A model generated the notes under the pieces. It did not search any database and was not told the origin of the DNA. It worked only from the letters and a program-made list of their open reading frames with translations. A DNA stretch of 32,871 nucleotides from Curtobacterium flaccumfaciens UCD-AKU (GTDB lineage Bacteria; Actinomycetota; Actinomycetes; Actinomycetales; Microbacteriaceae): the NCBI RefSeq assembly GCF_000349565.1, contig NZ_KB714631.1, forward strand, positions 597,418-630,288. The letters are read 5' to 3'. Of this stretch, positions 6,046 to 13,715 are shown one piece after another. Numbering within the stretch: position 1 is the first letter of the stretch; each line of letters opens with the position of its first letter. Position numbers and translations under genes: made by a program.

Positions 6046-6723
6046 ATGCGTGTGCTGGTGGTCGACGACGAGGTCCGGCTCGCCGATGGGGTGCGCCGCG
6101 GGCTCGAGGCCGAGGGGTGGGCGGTCGACGTCGCGAACGACGGCGTGGACGGCCTGTGGCACGCGCGGGAGTTCCGCTACGACGCGATCGTGCTCGACCT
6201 GATGATGCCCGGCCTGAGCGGCTGGGCCGTGTGCGCCCAGCTCCGTGCCGACGGTGACTGGACCCCCGTGCTGATGCTGACCGCGAAGGACGGCGAGTGG
6301 GACCAGGTCGAGGCACTCGACGCGGGGGCCGACGACTACGTCACGAAGCCGTTCTCGCACCCGGTGCTCGTCGCCCGGCTCCGGGCGCTCGTCCGCCGCG
6401 GCGCACGGGAGCGCCCCACGGTGCTGACGCTCGGCGACCTGGTGGTCGACCCCGCGGCGCGCACCGTGGCCCGGGGCGGGACCCAGGTCGAGCTGACCAG
6501 CCGCGAGTTCGCCGTGCTCGAGTACCTCGCACGGCACCCGGGGCAGGTGCGGTCGAAGCGGGACGTCATCGAGAACGTCTGGGACGTCGACTTCGAGGGG
6601 GACCCGAACATCGTCGAGGTGTACGTCGGGCACCTCCGTCGAAAGCTCGACCGGCCCTTCGGGCGTGCCGCGATCGAGACGGTCCGCGGCGCCGGGTACC
6701 GGTTGGCGGCCGACGGTGGCTGA
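6046..6723 (+). CDS. OmpR/PhoB-family response regulator
   Basis: This 225-aa protein has a receiver domain (1-115) with the acidic pair D7/D8, phosphoacceptor D51 in IVLDLMMPG, T79 in LMLTAKD, and K101 in YVTKPF. A winged-helix DNA-binding domain follows (about 125-222: LTSREFAVLEYLARHPGQVRSKRDVIENVWD, then EVYVGHLRRKLD and IETVRGAGYRL). The ATG at 6046 gives a canonical N-terminus MRVLVVDDE; the frame extends upstream without similarity. The stop overlaps the next gene's GTG by 8 nt, coupling it to the sensor kinase. The element at 6004-6023 is the likely autoregulatory site. The stimulus is not evident, though the linked PepSY lipoprotein points to the cell envelope. Confidence 0.95.
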   Translation: MRVLVVDDEVRLADGVRRGLEAEGWAVDVANDGVDGLWHAREFRYDAIVLDLMMPGLSGWAVCAQLRADGDWTPVLMLTAKDGEWDQVEALDAGADDYVTKPFSHPVLVARLRALVRRGARERPTVLTLGDLVVDPAARTVARGGTQVELTSREFAVLEYLARHPGQVRSKRDVIENVWDVDFEGDPNIVEVYVGHLRRKLDRPFGRAAIETVRGAGYRLAADGG

Positions 6724-8137
6724 CGGGTCGAGCCCGGGCCCGCGTCCCGGCGTGAGCGGGGCCGCGCCGACCCGACCACGGCGCTTCCGATCGGTCCGCG
6801 CCCGGACCACCCTCGGCGCGGGGCTCGTCGTGCTCGCGGCCCTGGTCATCGGCGCGGTGGCGTTCGTCGTCGTGCTGCGGCTCGTGCTGCTCGACGGCGT
6901 GCGCACCTCGGCCGAGGCCGGGCTCGAGCAGGTGTCCTCCCGGGTCGAGGCGGACGGCGCGTCCGCGGTCACCGACTACGAGGACGTCCTGGTGCAGGTG
7001 ATCGGCGACGGCGGAGCGGTCCTGGCGCACGGCGAGGACGCGGACGGCGACGCCCTGCCCACCGCCGACGAGTCCCGGTGGTCCCACGACGGTGAACGGT
7101 GGCTGCTCGTCGCGGACGACGTGGACCTGCCGGGCGGCGGCGAGGCGACGCTCGTCTACGGCGCCTCGCTCGACCAGGCCGACACCGCGGTCCGCACCGC
7201 CGTCGCGCTCCTCGCGGTCGGGGTGCCCGTGCTCGTGCTGCTGCTGGTGGCGGTCACCTGGGCCGTCACCGGGCGGTCGCTGCGGCCCGTGGAGCGGATG
7301 CGCACCGAGGTCGAGACGATCCGTGCCGCCCACCCGGACGCTCGGGTCGAGGTGCCGGACACCGGTGACGAGGTCGCGCGGCTCGCGACGACGATGAACG
7401 CGATGCTCGACCGCCTCGACCGGTCCGCGGAGAGCCAGCGGCGGTTCGTCTCCGACGCCTCCCACGAGCTCCGGTCACCGATCGCGTCGATCCGGCAGCA
7501 CGCCGAGGTCGCCGTCGCCCACCCGGAACGCTCCGACGTGGCCGACCTCGCCGACGTCGTCAGGTCCGAGGCGGTGCGCCTGCAGGACCTCGTCGCCGGG
7601 CTCCTCGAGCTCTCCCGCCTCGACGAGGGCGGGATCCGGGCACGGCGCCCCGTCGACCTCGACGACCTCGCCCTCGACGCCGTGGCCCGCGCACGAGCAC
7701 GGGCCACGACCGGGGCAGAGGCCGGGGCCTGGTCCGGACCGGACGGCGCCGTGCGCGCGGTCTGGGTGGACGGCTCGGCGATCTCGGCGGCGCGGGTCCT
7801 CGGCGACGAGCGCGTGCTGGCCGGAGTGGTCCGGAACCTCGTCGACAACGCCGTCCGGCACGCGAGCACCCGCGTCGCAGTCTCGCTCACCGAGCACGAC
7901 GGGTCGGCGGTGCTCACGGTGGACGACGACGGCGCCGGCGTGCCCGAGGGCGAGCGGGAACGCGTCTTCGAGCGGTTCGTCCGTCTCGACGAGGCCCGCA
8001 GCCGCGATGCGGGCGGCGCGGGCCTCGGACTCGCCATCGTGCGGGACGCCGTCCGTGCGCACGGTGGTGACGCGACCGTCGTCGCGTCACCACTCGGCGG
8101 CGCCCGGTTCGTCGTCCGCATCGCACTCGGCGGCTGA
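6716..8137 (+). CDS. Membrane sensor histidine kinase
   Basis: This 473-aa kinase is the partner of the response regulator. It has a basic, proline-rich N-terminus and TM1 (about 33-60). An extracytoplasmic sensor of about 100 residues precedes TM2 (about 162-185). A HAMP linker (GRSLRPVERM) is followed by the HisKA box FVSDASHELRSPIASIR with H250. The ATPase domain has N-box NLVDNAVRHAS, G1 VDDDGAGVPEGE, F-box ERFVRLDEARS and G2 GGAGLGLAIVRDAV. The GTG at 6716 was chosen because it overlaps the regulator stop by 8 nt; a GTG at 6752 is an alternative. The frame reaches back to 6665 inside the regulator gene, which is implausible. The order TM-sensor-TM-HAMP-HisKA-HATPase is complete. Confidence 0.93.
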   Translation: MADGSSPGPRPGVSGAAPTRPRRFRSVRARTTLGAGLVVLAALVIGAVAFVVVLRLVLLDGVRTSAEAGLEQVSSRVEADGASAVTDYEDVLVQVIGDGGAVLAHGEDADGDALPTADESRWSHDGERWLLVADDVDLPGGGEATLVYGASLDQADTAVRTAVALLAVGVPVLVLLLVAVTWAVTGRSLRPVERMRTEVETIRAAHPDARVEVPDTGDEVARLATTMNAMLDRLDRSAESQRRFVSDASHELRSPIASIRQHAEVAVAHPERSDVADLADVVRSEAVRLQDLVAGLLELSRLDEGGIRARRPVDLDDLALDAVARARARATTGAEAGAWSGPDGAVRAVWVDGSAISAARVLGDERVLAGVVRNLVDNAVRHASTRVAVSLTEHDGSAVLTVDDDGAGVPEGERERVFERFVRLDEARSRDAGGAGLGLAIVRDAVRAHGGDATVVASPLGGARFVVRIALGG

Positions 8138-8143
8138 ACAGGT

Positions 8144-8163
8144 CGCTTCAGGCCTGCTTCAGC
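8144..8163 (+). promoter_or_regulatory. Second copy of the direct-repeat element, upstream of the PepSY lipoprotein
   Basis: CGCTTCAGGCCTGCTTCAGC differs from the element at 6004-6023 at one position. GCTTCAG occurs at 8145-8151 and 8156-8162, again with an 11-bp period, and the second repeat ends 23 nt before the ATG at 8186, exactly as in the regulator gene. This makes it a probable binding site of the neighbouring response regulator. Confidence 0.7.
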
Positions 8164-8185
8164 ACCCCGACGAGATGCTCGTCAC

Positions 8186-8845
8186 ATGAACTTCCGCACC
8201 CAGCACCAGAAGCCGTCCGCCCGCCGCGTCGCCGCGTTCGCCGCCCTGCCGATCGTGGCGGCTCTCGCCCTCACCGGTTGCGCCAGCGACGACTCCGACG
8301 ACGACACGGGCTCGGCCGGCTCCGGCTCGGTCGGCTCGTCGGCCACGGACTCCGCCGGCAGCGGCAGCGGCACCGGCTCGTCCTCGCCCGGCGCGGCGGC
8401 GGTCGGCTCGAACAAGGCCCTGCTCGCAGCGGTCGCCACCGCACGCGGCGAGGTCGGCTCGGGCACCGTCATCTCGGTCGAGCAGGAGCAGGGCGCCTCC
8501 GCCTACGAGGTCCTCGTCGTGACGAAGGACGGCACCGAGCACGAGGTGCACACGAACGCCGACGGCACCTCGGTCGCCGGCACCCCGCAGACCGAAGCCG
8601 GCGACGCGGACGACACGGCCGAGCACGAGCGCTTCGTCACAGCCGCCGACCTGAGCGTCAAGCAGGCCGTCGACGCCTTCCAGGACCTGCACGCCGGGAC
8701 CGTCACCGAGCTCGGGCTCGACGACCACGTCGGCACGGTGGTCTGGGAGGGCGACGTGCTCGACTCGTCCGGCACGAAGCACAGCGTGCGCATCGACGCC
8801 GGCTCCGGTGACGTCGTCACCGACCGCGTCGACACCGACGACTGA
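8186..8845 (+). CDS. PepSY-domain lipoprotein
   Basis: This 219-aa protein has a lipoprotein signal peptide: basic start, hydrophobic core RRVAAFAALPIVAALALTGC with the lipobox cysteine at C32. An Asp/Ser/Gly-rich linker of about 40 residues follows. Two PepSY-like repeats come next: KALLAAVATARGEVGSGTVISVEQEQ with YEVLVVTKDGTEHEVHTNADG, then LSVKQAVDAFQDLHAGTVTELGL with HSVRIDAGSGDVV. PepSY domains are thought to inhibit or modulate proteases or to sense the envelope, so this protein may feed back on the adjacent kinase. It should be anchored outside the cytoplasmic membrane. The ATG at 8186 is placed 48 nt after the kinase stop and has its own regulator element. Confidence 0.9.
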   Translation: MNFRTQHQKPSARRVAAFAALPIVAALALTGCASDDSDDDTGSAGSGSVGSSATDSAGSGSGTGSSSPGAAAVGSNKALLAAVATARGEVGSGTVISVEQEQGASAYEVLVVTKDGTEHEVHTNADGTSVAGTPQTEAGDADDTAEHERFVTAADLSVKQAVDAFQDLHAGTVTELGLDDHVGTVVWEGDVLDSSGTKHSVRIDAGSGDVVTDRVDTDD

Positions 8846-8855
8846 CCCTGCGTCC

Positions 8856-9155
8856 TCAGGACTCCAGCGGGGGCCCGAGCACCTTCCGGATCGCCAGCGC
8901 AGCGAGATGCTCGTCCGGGGTGTCGAGCAGCACCCGGTAGGTCTCCTGCTCCGCGACGAACTCGACGCAGACCGCGTCCTCGTCGCACGGCCCGAGGCGC
9001 CACCCCTGCACGGCGTCCATCGGCACCACCGTGCGTGCCTCGCGCTGGTAGTCGGTCTCGGCCTCGAGCCGGTCCGCGAACACCCGGAGGCGTCCGAACG
9101 CACCCCGCCAGCTGAGCTGCAGGTCGAGGGTGGGGGAAACAGAACGGTCCGGCAC
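8856..9155 (-). CDS. Small soluble protein of unknown function
   Basis: This 99-aa protein has no TM segment or signal. Alternating strand-like segments (LDLQLSWRGAFGRLRVFAD, ARTVVPMDAVQGWRLGP, AVCVEFVAEQETYRVLLDTP) followed by a helix (DEHLAALAIRKVLG) suggest a PH-like fold, but that is only a guess. The GTG at 9155 is chosen because TACCAT (minus strand, 9162-9167) ends exactly 6 nt before it, a leaderless arrangement. A longer frame back to 9266 overlaps the permease end and lacks similarity. The start codon lies in the arm of an inverted repeat that also looks like the permease terminator. The gene ends 10 nt from the convergent PepSY gene. I do not recognise a family. Confidence 0.75.
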   Translation of the reverse strand: MPDRSVSPTLDLQLSWRGAFGRLRVFADRLEAETDYQREARTVVPMDAVQGWRLGPCDEDAVCVEFVAEQETYRVLLDTPDEHLAALAIRKVLGPPLES

Positions 9156-9188
9156 CCGCTGATGGTAGCGACGGGTGCCGGACCGTTC
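9142..9188 (-). terminator. 17-bp inverted repeat: permease terminator overlapping next gene's promoter and start
   Basis: GAACGGTCCGGCACCCG (9142-9158) and its perfect complement (9172-9188) flank a 13-nt loop. In minus-strand reading it lies 46 nt past the permease stop. The loop carries the TACCAT -10 box and the distal arm carries the GTG and first codons of the 99-aa gene. Confidence 0.75.
9162..9167 (-). promoter_or_regulatory. -10 box giving a leaderless transcript of the 99-aa gene
   Basis: TACCAT on the minus strand ends 6 nt before the GTG at 9155. It lies within the loop of the inverted repeat. Confidence 0.55.
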
Positions 9189-9234
9189 GTGATCGCGCGG
9201 TGCGGCCTTGCGTTCCGGGGACAACCGGGGCGTG

Positions 9235-10779
9235 CTAGACCCCGTCTCCGTTCCGGTCGTCGTCACGGCGGACCTGGGCAGCCGGGTTGCGGACGCCGAT
9301 CGGGTACGGACCCGTGACGCCCTCGCGCAGGGCGGCGATGCGCAGGATGCGGTCGCGCTGCAGGAACCAGCCGACGATGAGCAGCGGGATGATGACCACG
9401 AGGGACGCGATCGTGTACGTGCCGACCGGGTAGTCGATCGCCATCAGGACGATGACCGAGGCGAGGAACGCCAGGGTCAGCCAGGCGGTGACCGGAGCGC
9501 CGGGCAGCTTGAACGAGGGTTCCTTCGCCAGACCCTGCTTGGCCCACTGGCGCAGCCGCATCTGGCACAGGATGATCGTGCCCCACGCGGTGATGATGCC
9601 GAGACTGGCGATGTTCAGCGCGATCTCGAACGCCTGCTTCGGGACGAAGTAGTTGAGCACGACACCCGCGACGGTGAAGGCCGCCGTGAGCAGGATGCCG
9701 GCGTACGGCACACCGCCCTTCGACATCTTCGTGGTCCACTTCGGCGCGGACCCGTTCATGCCCATCGAGTGCAGCGCCCGGCCGGTCGAGTACAGGCCCG
9801 CGTTCAGCGACGACAACGCGGCGGTGAGCACGACGAAGTTCATGATGCCGCCGACGATCGCGCCGACGTGCGGGTTGCCGAGCGACGAGAAGAACGTCAC
9901 GAACGGGCTCTCGCCGTCCTTGTACGAGGTGTACGGCAGCAGCAGGGAGAGCAGGACGATCGACCCGACGTAGAACACCGCGATGCGGAAGACGACGGAG
10001 TTGATCGCACGCGGGATGACCTTCTCGGCGTTCTGCGTCTCACCCGATGCCGTGCCGACGAGTTCGATCGCGGCGTAGGCGAAGACGACGCCCTGGATCA
10101 CGATCACCGCGGGGAGCAGCCCCTTCGGGAACAGCCCGCCGTTGTCACCCCAGATCGTGAACCCGGTCCGGACGGCCTCGCCACCGGCCTCGACGGGGAA
10201 CGCGAAGACGAGCCAGACGATCGCGACGACCAGGAACGCCACCAGCGCGGCCACCTTGATCAGGGCGAACCAGAACTCGAGCTCGCCGAACACCTTCACG
10301 GCGACCATGTTCGCCGCGAGGACGACGATCAGGGCGATCAGTGCGAGCAGCCACTGCGGCGCCGCGGTGAAGGCGGACCAGTACTGCAGGTAGATCGCGA
10401 CGGCGGTGGTGTCGACGATGGAGGTCATCGCCCAGTTCAGGAAGTACATCCAGCCGGCCGCGTACGCGAACTTCTCGCCGTAGAACTCTCGGGCGTACGA
10501 GATGAAGGACCCCGAGGACGGCCGGTGCAGCACGAGCTCGCCGAGTGCACGCAGGATGAAGAAGGCGAAGACGCCGGCGACCAGGTACGTCAGCGCGAGC
10601 GCGGGGCCCGCGGTGTGCAGTCGTGCGCCGGCACCCAGGAAGAGCCCGGTTCCGATCGCGCCGCCGATCGCGATCATCTGCAGTTGCCGGGGCTTCAGAC
10701 CGTGCTGGTAGCCCTCCTGCTCGTGCGAGAAGTCGTTCGCCGGCGCTCGGTTCACACCCGTGTCGTTCTGCGCTGTCAT
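9235..10779 (-). CDS. Amino-acid permease (APC superfamily, AAT type)
   Basis: This 514-aa membrane protein has about 12 TM segments. It carries the family start [25 protein letters not shown], with the unwound TM1 motif G-x-G-T-G, and the loop [30 protein letters not shown]. The later TSGET-like segment ([21 protein letters not shown]) is also typical. Such sequences occur in proton-coupled transporters for GABA, D-serine/glycine, asparagine, lysine and aromatic amino acids; the substrate cannot be told from sequence here. The ATG at 10779 starts a hydrophilic N-terminus ([20 protein letters not shown]). A TAGGTT -10 box (10787-10792, minus strand) implies a 1-nt leader. The C-terminus ends in a charged tail. 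Confidence 0.93.
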   Translation of the reverse strand: MTAQNDTGVNRAPANDFSHEQEGYQHGLKPRQLQMIAIGGAIGTGLFLGAGARLHTAGPALALTYLVAGVFAFFILRALGELVLHRPSSGSFISYAREFYGEKFAYAAGWMYFLNWAMTSIVDTTAVAIYLQYWSAFTAAPQWLLALIALIVVLAANMVAVKVFGELEFWFALIKVAALVAFLVVAIVWLVFAFPVEAGGEAVRTGFTIWGDNGGLFPKGLLPAVIVIQGVVFAYAAIELVGTASGETQNAEKVIPRAINSVVFRIAVFYVGSIVLLSLLLPYTSYKDGESPFVTFFSSLGNPHVGAIVGGIMNFVVLTAALSSLNAGLYSTGRALHSMGMNGSAPKWTTKMSKGGVPYAGILLTAAFTVAGVVLNYFVPKQAFEIALNIASLGIITAWGTIILCQMRLRQWAKQGLAKEPSFKLPGAPVTAWLTLAFLASVIVLMAIDYPVGTYTIASLVVIIPLLIVGWFLQRDRILRIAALREGVTGPYPIGVRNPAAQVRRDDDRNGDGV

Positions 10780-10786
10780 GCGCGAC

Positions 10787-10792
10787 AACCTA
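10787..10792 (-). promoter_or_regulatory. -10 box of the amino-acid permease
   Basis: TAGGTT on the minus strand predicts a transcript start 1 nt before the ATG at 10779. Confidence 0.5.
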
Positions 10793-10905
10793 CATGCGCT
10801 CCGGACCGGGCCGTCACGCAAACCCCCGTTCCGACGAACGGAAGCTGCTGAACGTCCGCACAGCCGACGGCGGCCCGAACCTGAACGACGGCCGTCGTCC
10901 GTTGC

Positions 10906-10911
10906 TTGCAT
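10906..10911 (+). promoter_or_regulatory. -10 box giving a leaderless transcript of the MscS-type gene
   Basis: TTGCAT is followed by 6 nt and the ATG at 10918, so transcription would start at that codon. This argues against the TTG at 10906 as start. Confidence 0.45.
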
Positions 10912-10917
10912 GGAGGG

Positions 10918-12081
10918 ATGGACATCCTCCTCCGACTGCTCGTCGCGACCGGGTTCGCCCTGCTCGTCACCGCCGTCGTCGCCCTCGTCCTGCACCTGGT
11001 CCTGCGGGCGGTCGCGCGCCGGGAACGCTGGGCCGGCGTGCTCTCTCGCCGGACGAAGCACCCGTTCCGGACCGTGCTGCTGGTGGTGCTGCTCTGGATC
11101 GCGTTCACCTCGAGCATCCCGCGGAACGCCGACGCCTACCCGTGGCGGGACGAGGTCGTGCACGGCTTCCTCATCGTCACGATCGCGGTCGGCTGCTGGC
11201 TCGCGTGCCACGTCGCGATCTTCCTCGAGGACCTCGGGCTGCACCGCTTCCGCATCGACGTGCCCGACAACCGGCAGGCGCGCCGCATCCGCACCCAGGT
11301 GCTCATCATCCGTCGGCTCACGGTCGCCCTGCTCGTCATCATCGCCGTCGGAGCGATCCTGCTGACCTTCGACGGGGTCGAGGCGGCGGGCGCGAGCGTG
11401 CTCGCCAGCGCCGGCCTCATCTCCGTCGTCGCGGGCCTCGCCGCGCAGTCCACACTCGGCAACGTGTTCGCCGGCATGCAGCTCGCCTTCTCCGGGTCGA
11501 TCCGGGTGGACGACGTCGTCGTGGTCGAGCAGCAGTGGGGGCGGATCGAGGAGATCACGCTGACCTACGTCGTCGTGCACCTGTGGGACGACCGGCGGTT
11601 CGTGCTGCCGTCGACGTACTTCACGAGCACCCCGTTCGAGAACTGGACGCGGACCGGCAGCGAGCTCCTCGGCGCCGTCGAGTTCGACCTCGACTGGCGG
11701 GTGAGCCCGGCCGACATGCGCGCCGAGCTCGACCGGATCCTCGAGACGTCGACGATCTGGGACCGCCGGGTCAAGGTGCTCCAGGTCACCGACGCGGTCG
11801 GGGGACTGGTCCGCGTCCGCATCCTCGTGACGGCGCCGGACGCCGGCGGCCTGTTCGACCTGCGCTGCTACGTCCGCGAGGAGATGGTCGAGTGGATCCA
11901 GCGCACCCACCCCGACGCCCTGCCGGTGCAGCGGGTACAGCTCACCGAGCCGACGGCGCCCCGCCGACGTGGAAGCGGTCGCGCGACCGAGGGCGACTCG
12001 CAGCTGTTCGGCGACGACGAGCGCGGAGCGCTCTTCACCGGACCGATCCAGACCTCCGGCATCCCGGATTCCGAGCGCTGA
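10918..12081 (+). CDS. MscS-family mechanosensitive ion channel
   Basis: This 387-aa protein has about four to five TM segments in residues 1-165 and then the pore-lining helix and beta-domain signature of MscS. The signature is [45 protein letters not shown], followed by [39 protein letters not shown]. The C-terminal alpha/beta vestibule follows, then a polar tail ([20 protein letters not shown]). Such channels release solutes on hypo-osmotic shock. The ATG at 10918 is chosen over the TTG at 10906 because TTGCAT fits a leaderless -10 box. It is divergent from the permease. A hairpin follows 45 nt after the stop. Confidence 0.9.
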   Translation: MDILLRLLVATGFALLVTAVVALVLHLVLRAVARRERWAGVLSRRTKHPFRTVLLVVLLWIAFTSSIPRNADAYPWRDEVVHGFLIVTIAVGCWLACHVAIFLEDLGLHRFRIDVPDNRQARRIRTQVLIIRRLTVALLVIIAVGAILLTFDGVEAAGASVLASAGLISVVAGLAAQSTLGNVFAGMQLAFSGSIRVDDVVVVEQQWGRIEEITLTYVVVHLWDDRRFVLPSTYFTSTPFENWTRTGSELLGAVEFDLDWRVSPADMRAELDRILETSTIWDRRVKVLQVTDAVGGLVRVRILVTAPDAGGLFDLRCYVREEMVEWIQRTHPDALPVQRVQLTEPTAPRRRGSGRATEGDSQLFGDDERGALFTGPIQTSGIPDSER

Positions 12082-12125
12082 CCCGGTTGCGGCACCGGTT
12101 GCCGTGGACGGCACGGAAGACGGAC

Positions 12126-12156
12126 GGGAGGCCCGGTGCCAGCTGGCACGCCTCCC
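12126..12156 (+). terminator. Terminator after the MscS-type gene
   Basis: GGGAGGC (12126-12132) pairs with GCCTCCC (12150-12156), and TGCCA (12137-12141) pairs with TGGCA (12144-12148) inside it. It shares the GGAGGCCCGGTGCC arm with the hairpin at 2120-2160. Confidence 0.8.
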
Positions 12157-12230
12157 TCGCAGGCTCGGTCGGCGCGCCCCGCGCAACGCTTCGCGTCGCC
12201 GATGAGCGGGGCGCCCGTCCGTCCGCCAGC

Positions 12231-12248
12231 GGGCCGCGACCGCGGCCC
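12231..12248 (-). terminator. GC palindrome downstream of the 62-aa gene
   Basis: GGGCCGCG-AC-CGCGGCCC is an 8-2-8 perfect dyad, 15 nt past the stop of the minus-strand 62-aa gene. It may end that transcript, though the 2-nt loop means the inner pairs would open. Confidence 0.45.
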
Positions 12249-12263
12249 CTTCGGCCTTCCGAC

Positions 12264-12452
12264 CTACTGGAGGGCCTTGACGGCGCGGTCGTCCTCGACG
12301 ACCGTGCCGATGGCCACGATCGTGGTGGCGATCCACGCGACCCAGGTCAGCGCGAGCCGCCAGTCACGCGGTCCTTGTCGGGTGGTCTGCAGCACGCTGT
12401 AGCCGCTGATGAGCGAACTCCACACCGCACCGTTGAACATGAACTTGCGCAC
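12264..12452 (-). CDS. Small single-TM protein (62 aa)
   Basis: This short protein, [20 protein letters not shown] onward, has a polar middle ([13 protein letters not shown]) and one clear TM helix at about 35-52 ([18 protein letters not shown]). A short acidic-basic tail ([10 protein letters not shown]) ends it; the first 22 residues are also rather hydrophobic and could form a second helix. The GTG at 12452 is preceded by AGGAGG with a 5-nt gap, a strong ribosome binding site, which is the main evidence for the start. A TAGCGT box at 12479-12484 (minus strand) is a possible -10. It is divergent from the ArsB/NhaD-type permease gene. Family not recognised. Confidence 0.75.
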   Translation of the reverse strand: MRKFMFNGAVWSSLISGYSVLQTTRQGPRDWRLALTWVAWIATTIVAIGTVVEDDRAVKALQ

Positions 12453-12545
12453 AGAGGCCTCCTGTCGTCGTGCTGACAACGCTACCGGCCCGTACATTGG
12501 AGCGCCGCCGGTCACCCGGCCGCGGCACCGGGTGAAGGAGCGTTC

Positions 12546-13697
12546 GTGCGTCAAGCGGTCATCGGAGCGGCCCTGCTCGTGGTCGGCGCGGTCTGCGTCG
12601 TGTTCGGGTTGCTGCCCCTCGACGACCTCGCCGTGCTCGCGGACCGGGTCCTGCCGGTCCTCGGGTTCGTGCTCGGGCTGACGATCGTCGCCGAGCTCGC
12701 TGCGGACGCCGGGGTCTTCGACCGCCTCGCCGACGTCGCCGCCCGGGTCGGTGGCGGGCGCACCATCGGCCTCTGGGGCGCGGTCGTCGTGCTCGCCGTC
12801 CTCTGCACCGTCTTCCTGTCGATCGACACCACCGCGGTGCTCCTCACCCCCATCGTGATCTCGCTCGCACGGCGCGTGGGTCTGCCCCCGATGCCGTTCG
12901 CGCTGACCACGGTCTGGCTCGCGAACACCGCGTCGCTGCTGCTGCCGGTGTCCAACCTGACCAACCTGCTCGCCGTCGACCGGATGGGGCGCGACGGCCC
13001 GCTGGCGTTCGCCGGGCTGATGGCCTGGCCCGCGGTCGCCGGTGTGGTCGTGCCGTGCGTCGTCCTGCTGGTGGTGTTCCGGGGCAAGCTCTTCGGCCGC
13101 TACACACCGGTGTCCGTCCGCAAGCCGAGCGACCCGGTGTCCTTCTGGGCTGCCTCCGCCGTGCTCGTCGCGCTCGTCGTCGCCCTGACCGCCGGGGTGA
13201 CCGTGTGGATCGCCGCGGTCCTGGCCGCCGTGGTGCTCGTCGTGGTCGCGGCGTTCCGGTCGCCGTCCGAGCTCCGGGTGTCCCGCGTGCCGTGGTCCAC
13301 CCTGGTGTTCGCCGCCGGGCTCTTCGTGGTGGTCGAGGCGCTGCACACGACCGGCATCACCGACCCGATCGTGCACGCGCTGCAGGGTGGAACCGGAACG
13401 GGGCCGCTGCTGCTGCTCGGTGGTGCCGGCGCGGTGGCGGCCAACGGCATCGACAACCTGCCGGCGTACCTGGTGCTCGAACCAGCTGCCGGGCACGAGG
13501 CCCTGCGGTACGCGGCACTGCTGATCGGTGTGAACGCCGGTTGCCTCATCACGCCGTGGGCCTCGCTCGCGACGCTGCTGTGGCACGCACGGCTGTCGGC
13601 CGAGGGTGTGCACCTGTCGTGGGGCCGGTACATGGCGCTCGGGTGCATCGTGGCGCCGCTCACCGTCGTCGCCGGGGTCCTGGCGCTCACCCTCTGA
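12546..13697 (+). CDS. ArsB/NhaD-type permease (ion transporter superfamily)
   Basis: This 383-aa protein has about 10-11 TM segments. Family features include LGFVLGLTIVAELAADAGVFDRLA, then VVVLAVLCTVFLSIDTTAVLLTPIVI, and SNLTNLLAVDRMG after a break. The C-terminal half has a second similar hairpin region (GAVAANGIDNLPAYLVLEP). The S-N-L-T-N-L and NGIDNLPAY motifs match the CitMHS/ArsB/NhaD clan. Substrate could be an oxyanion such as arsenite, a carboxylate, or Na+/H+; the sequence does not decide, and no arsenic gene is nearby. The GTG at 12546 has GAAGGAG (12534-12540) 5 nt upstream. Confidence 0.88.
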   Translation: MRQAVIGAALLVVGAVCVVFGLLPLDDLAVLADRVLPVLGFVLGLTIVAELAADAGVFDRLADVAARVGGGRTIGLWGAVVVLAVLCTVFLSIDTTAVLLTPIVISLARRVGLPPMPFALTTVWLANTASLLLPVSNLTNLLAVDRMGRDGPLAFAGLMAWPAVAGVVVPCVVLLVVFRGKLFGRYTPVSVRKPSDPVSFWAASAVLVALVVALTAGVTVWIAAVLAAVVLVVVAAFRSPSELRVSRVPWSTLVFAAGLFVVVEALHTTGITDPIVHALQGGTGTGPLLLLGGAGAVAANGIDNLPAYLVLEPAAGHEALRYAALLIGVNAGCLITPWASLATLLWHARLSAEGVHLSWGRYMALGCIVAPLTVVAGVLALTL

Positions 13698-13715
13698 CGC
13701 GGGCGGGGCCGTCGC

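Noticed and set aside
10906..10917. TTG at 10906 as the start of the MscS-type gene
   Set aside because: TTGCAT there fits a -10 box with exact leaderless spacing to the ATG at 10918.
10780..12336. Upstream extension of the minus-strand permease frame
   Set aside because: The extension runs antisense through the MscS-type gene and has no similarity to transporters. The ATG at 10779 with its -10 box is the natural start.
12453..13613. Upstream extension of the 62-aa gene's minus-strand frame
   Set aside because: It is antisense to the ArsB/NhaD-type permease gene, and the GTG at 12452 has a strong ribosome binding site.
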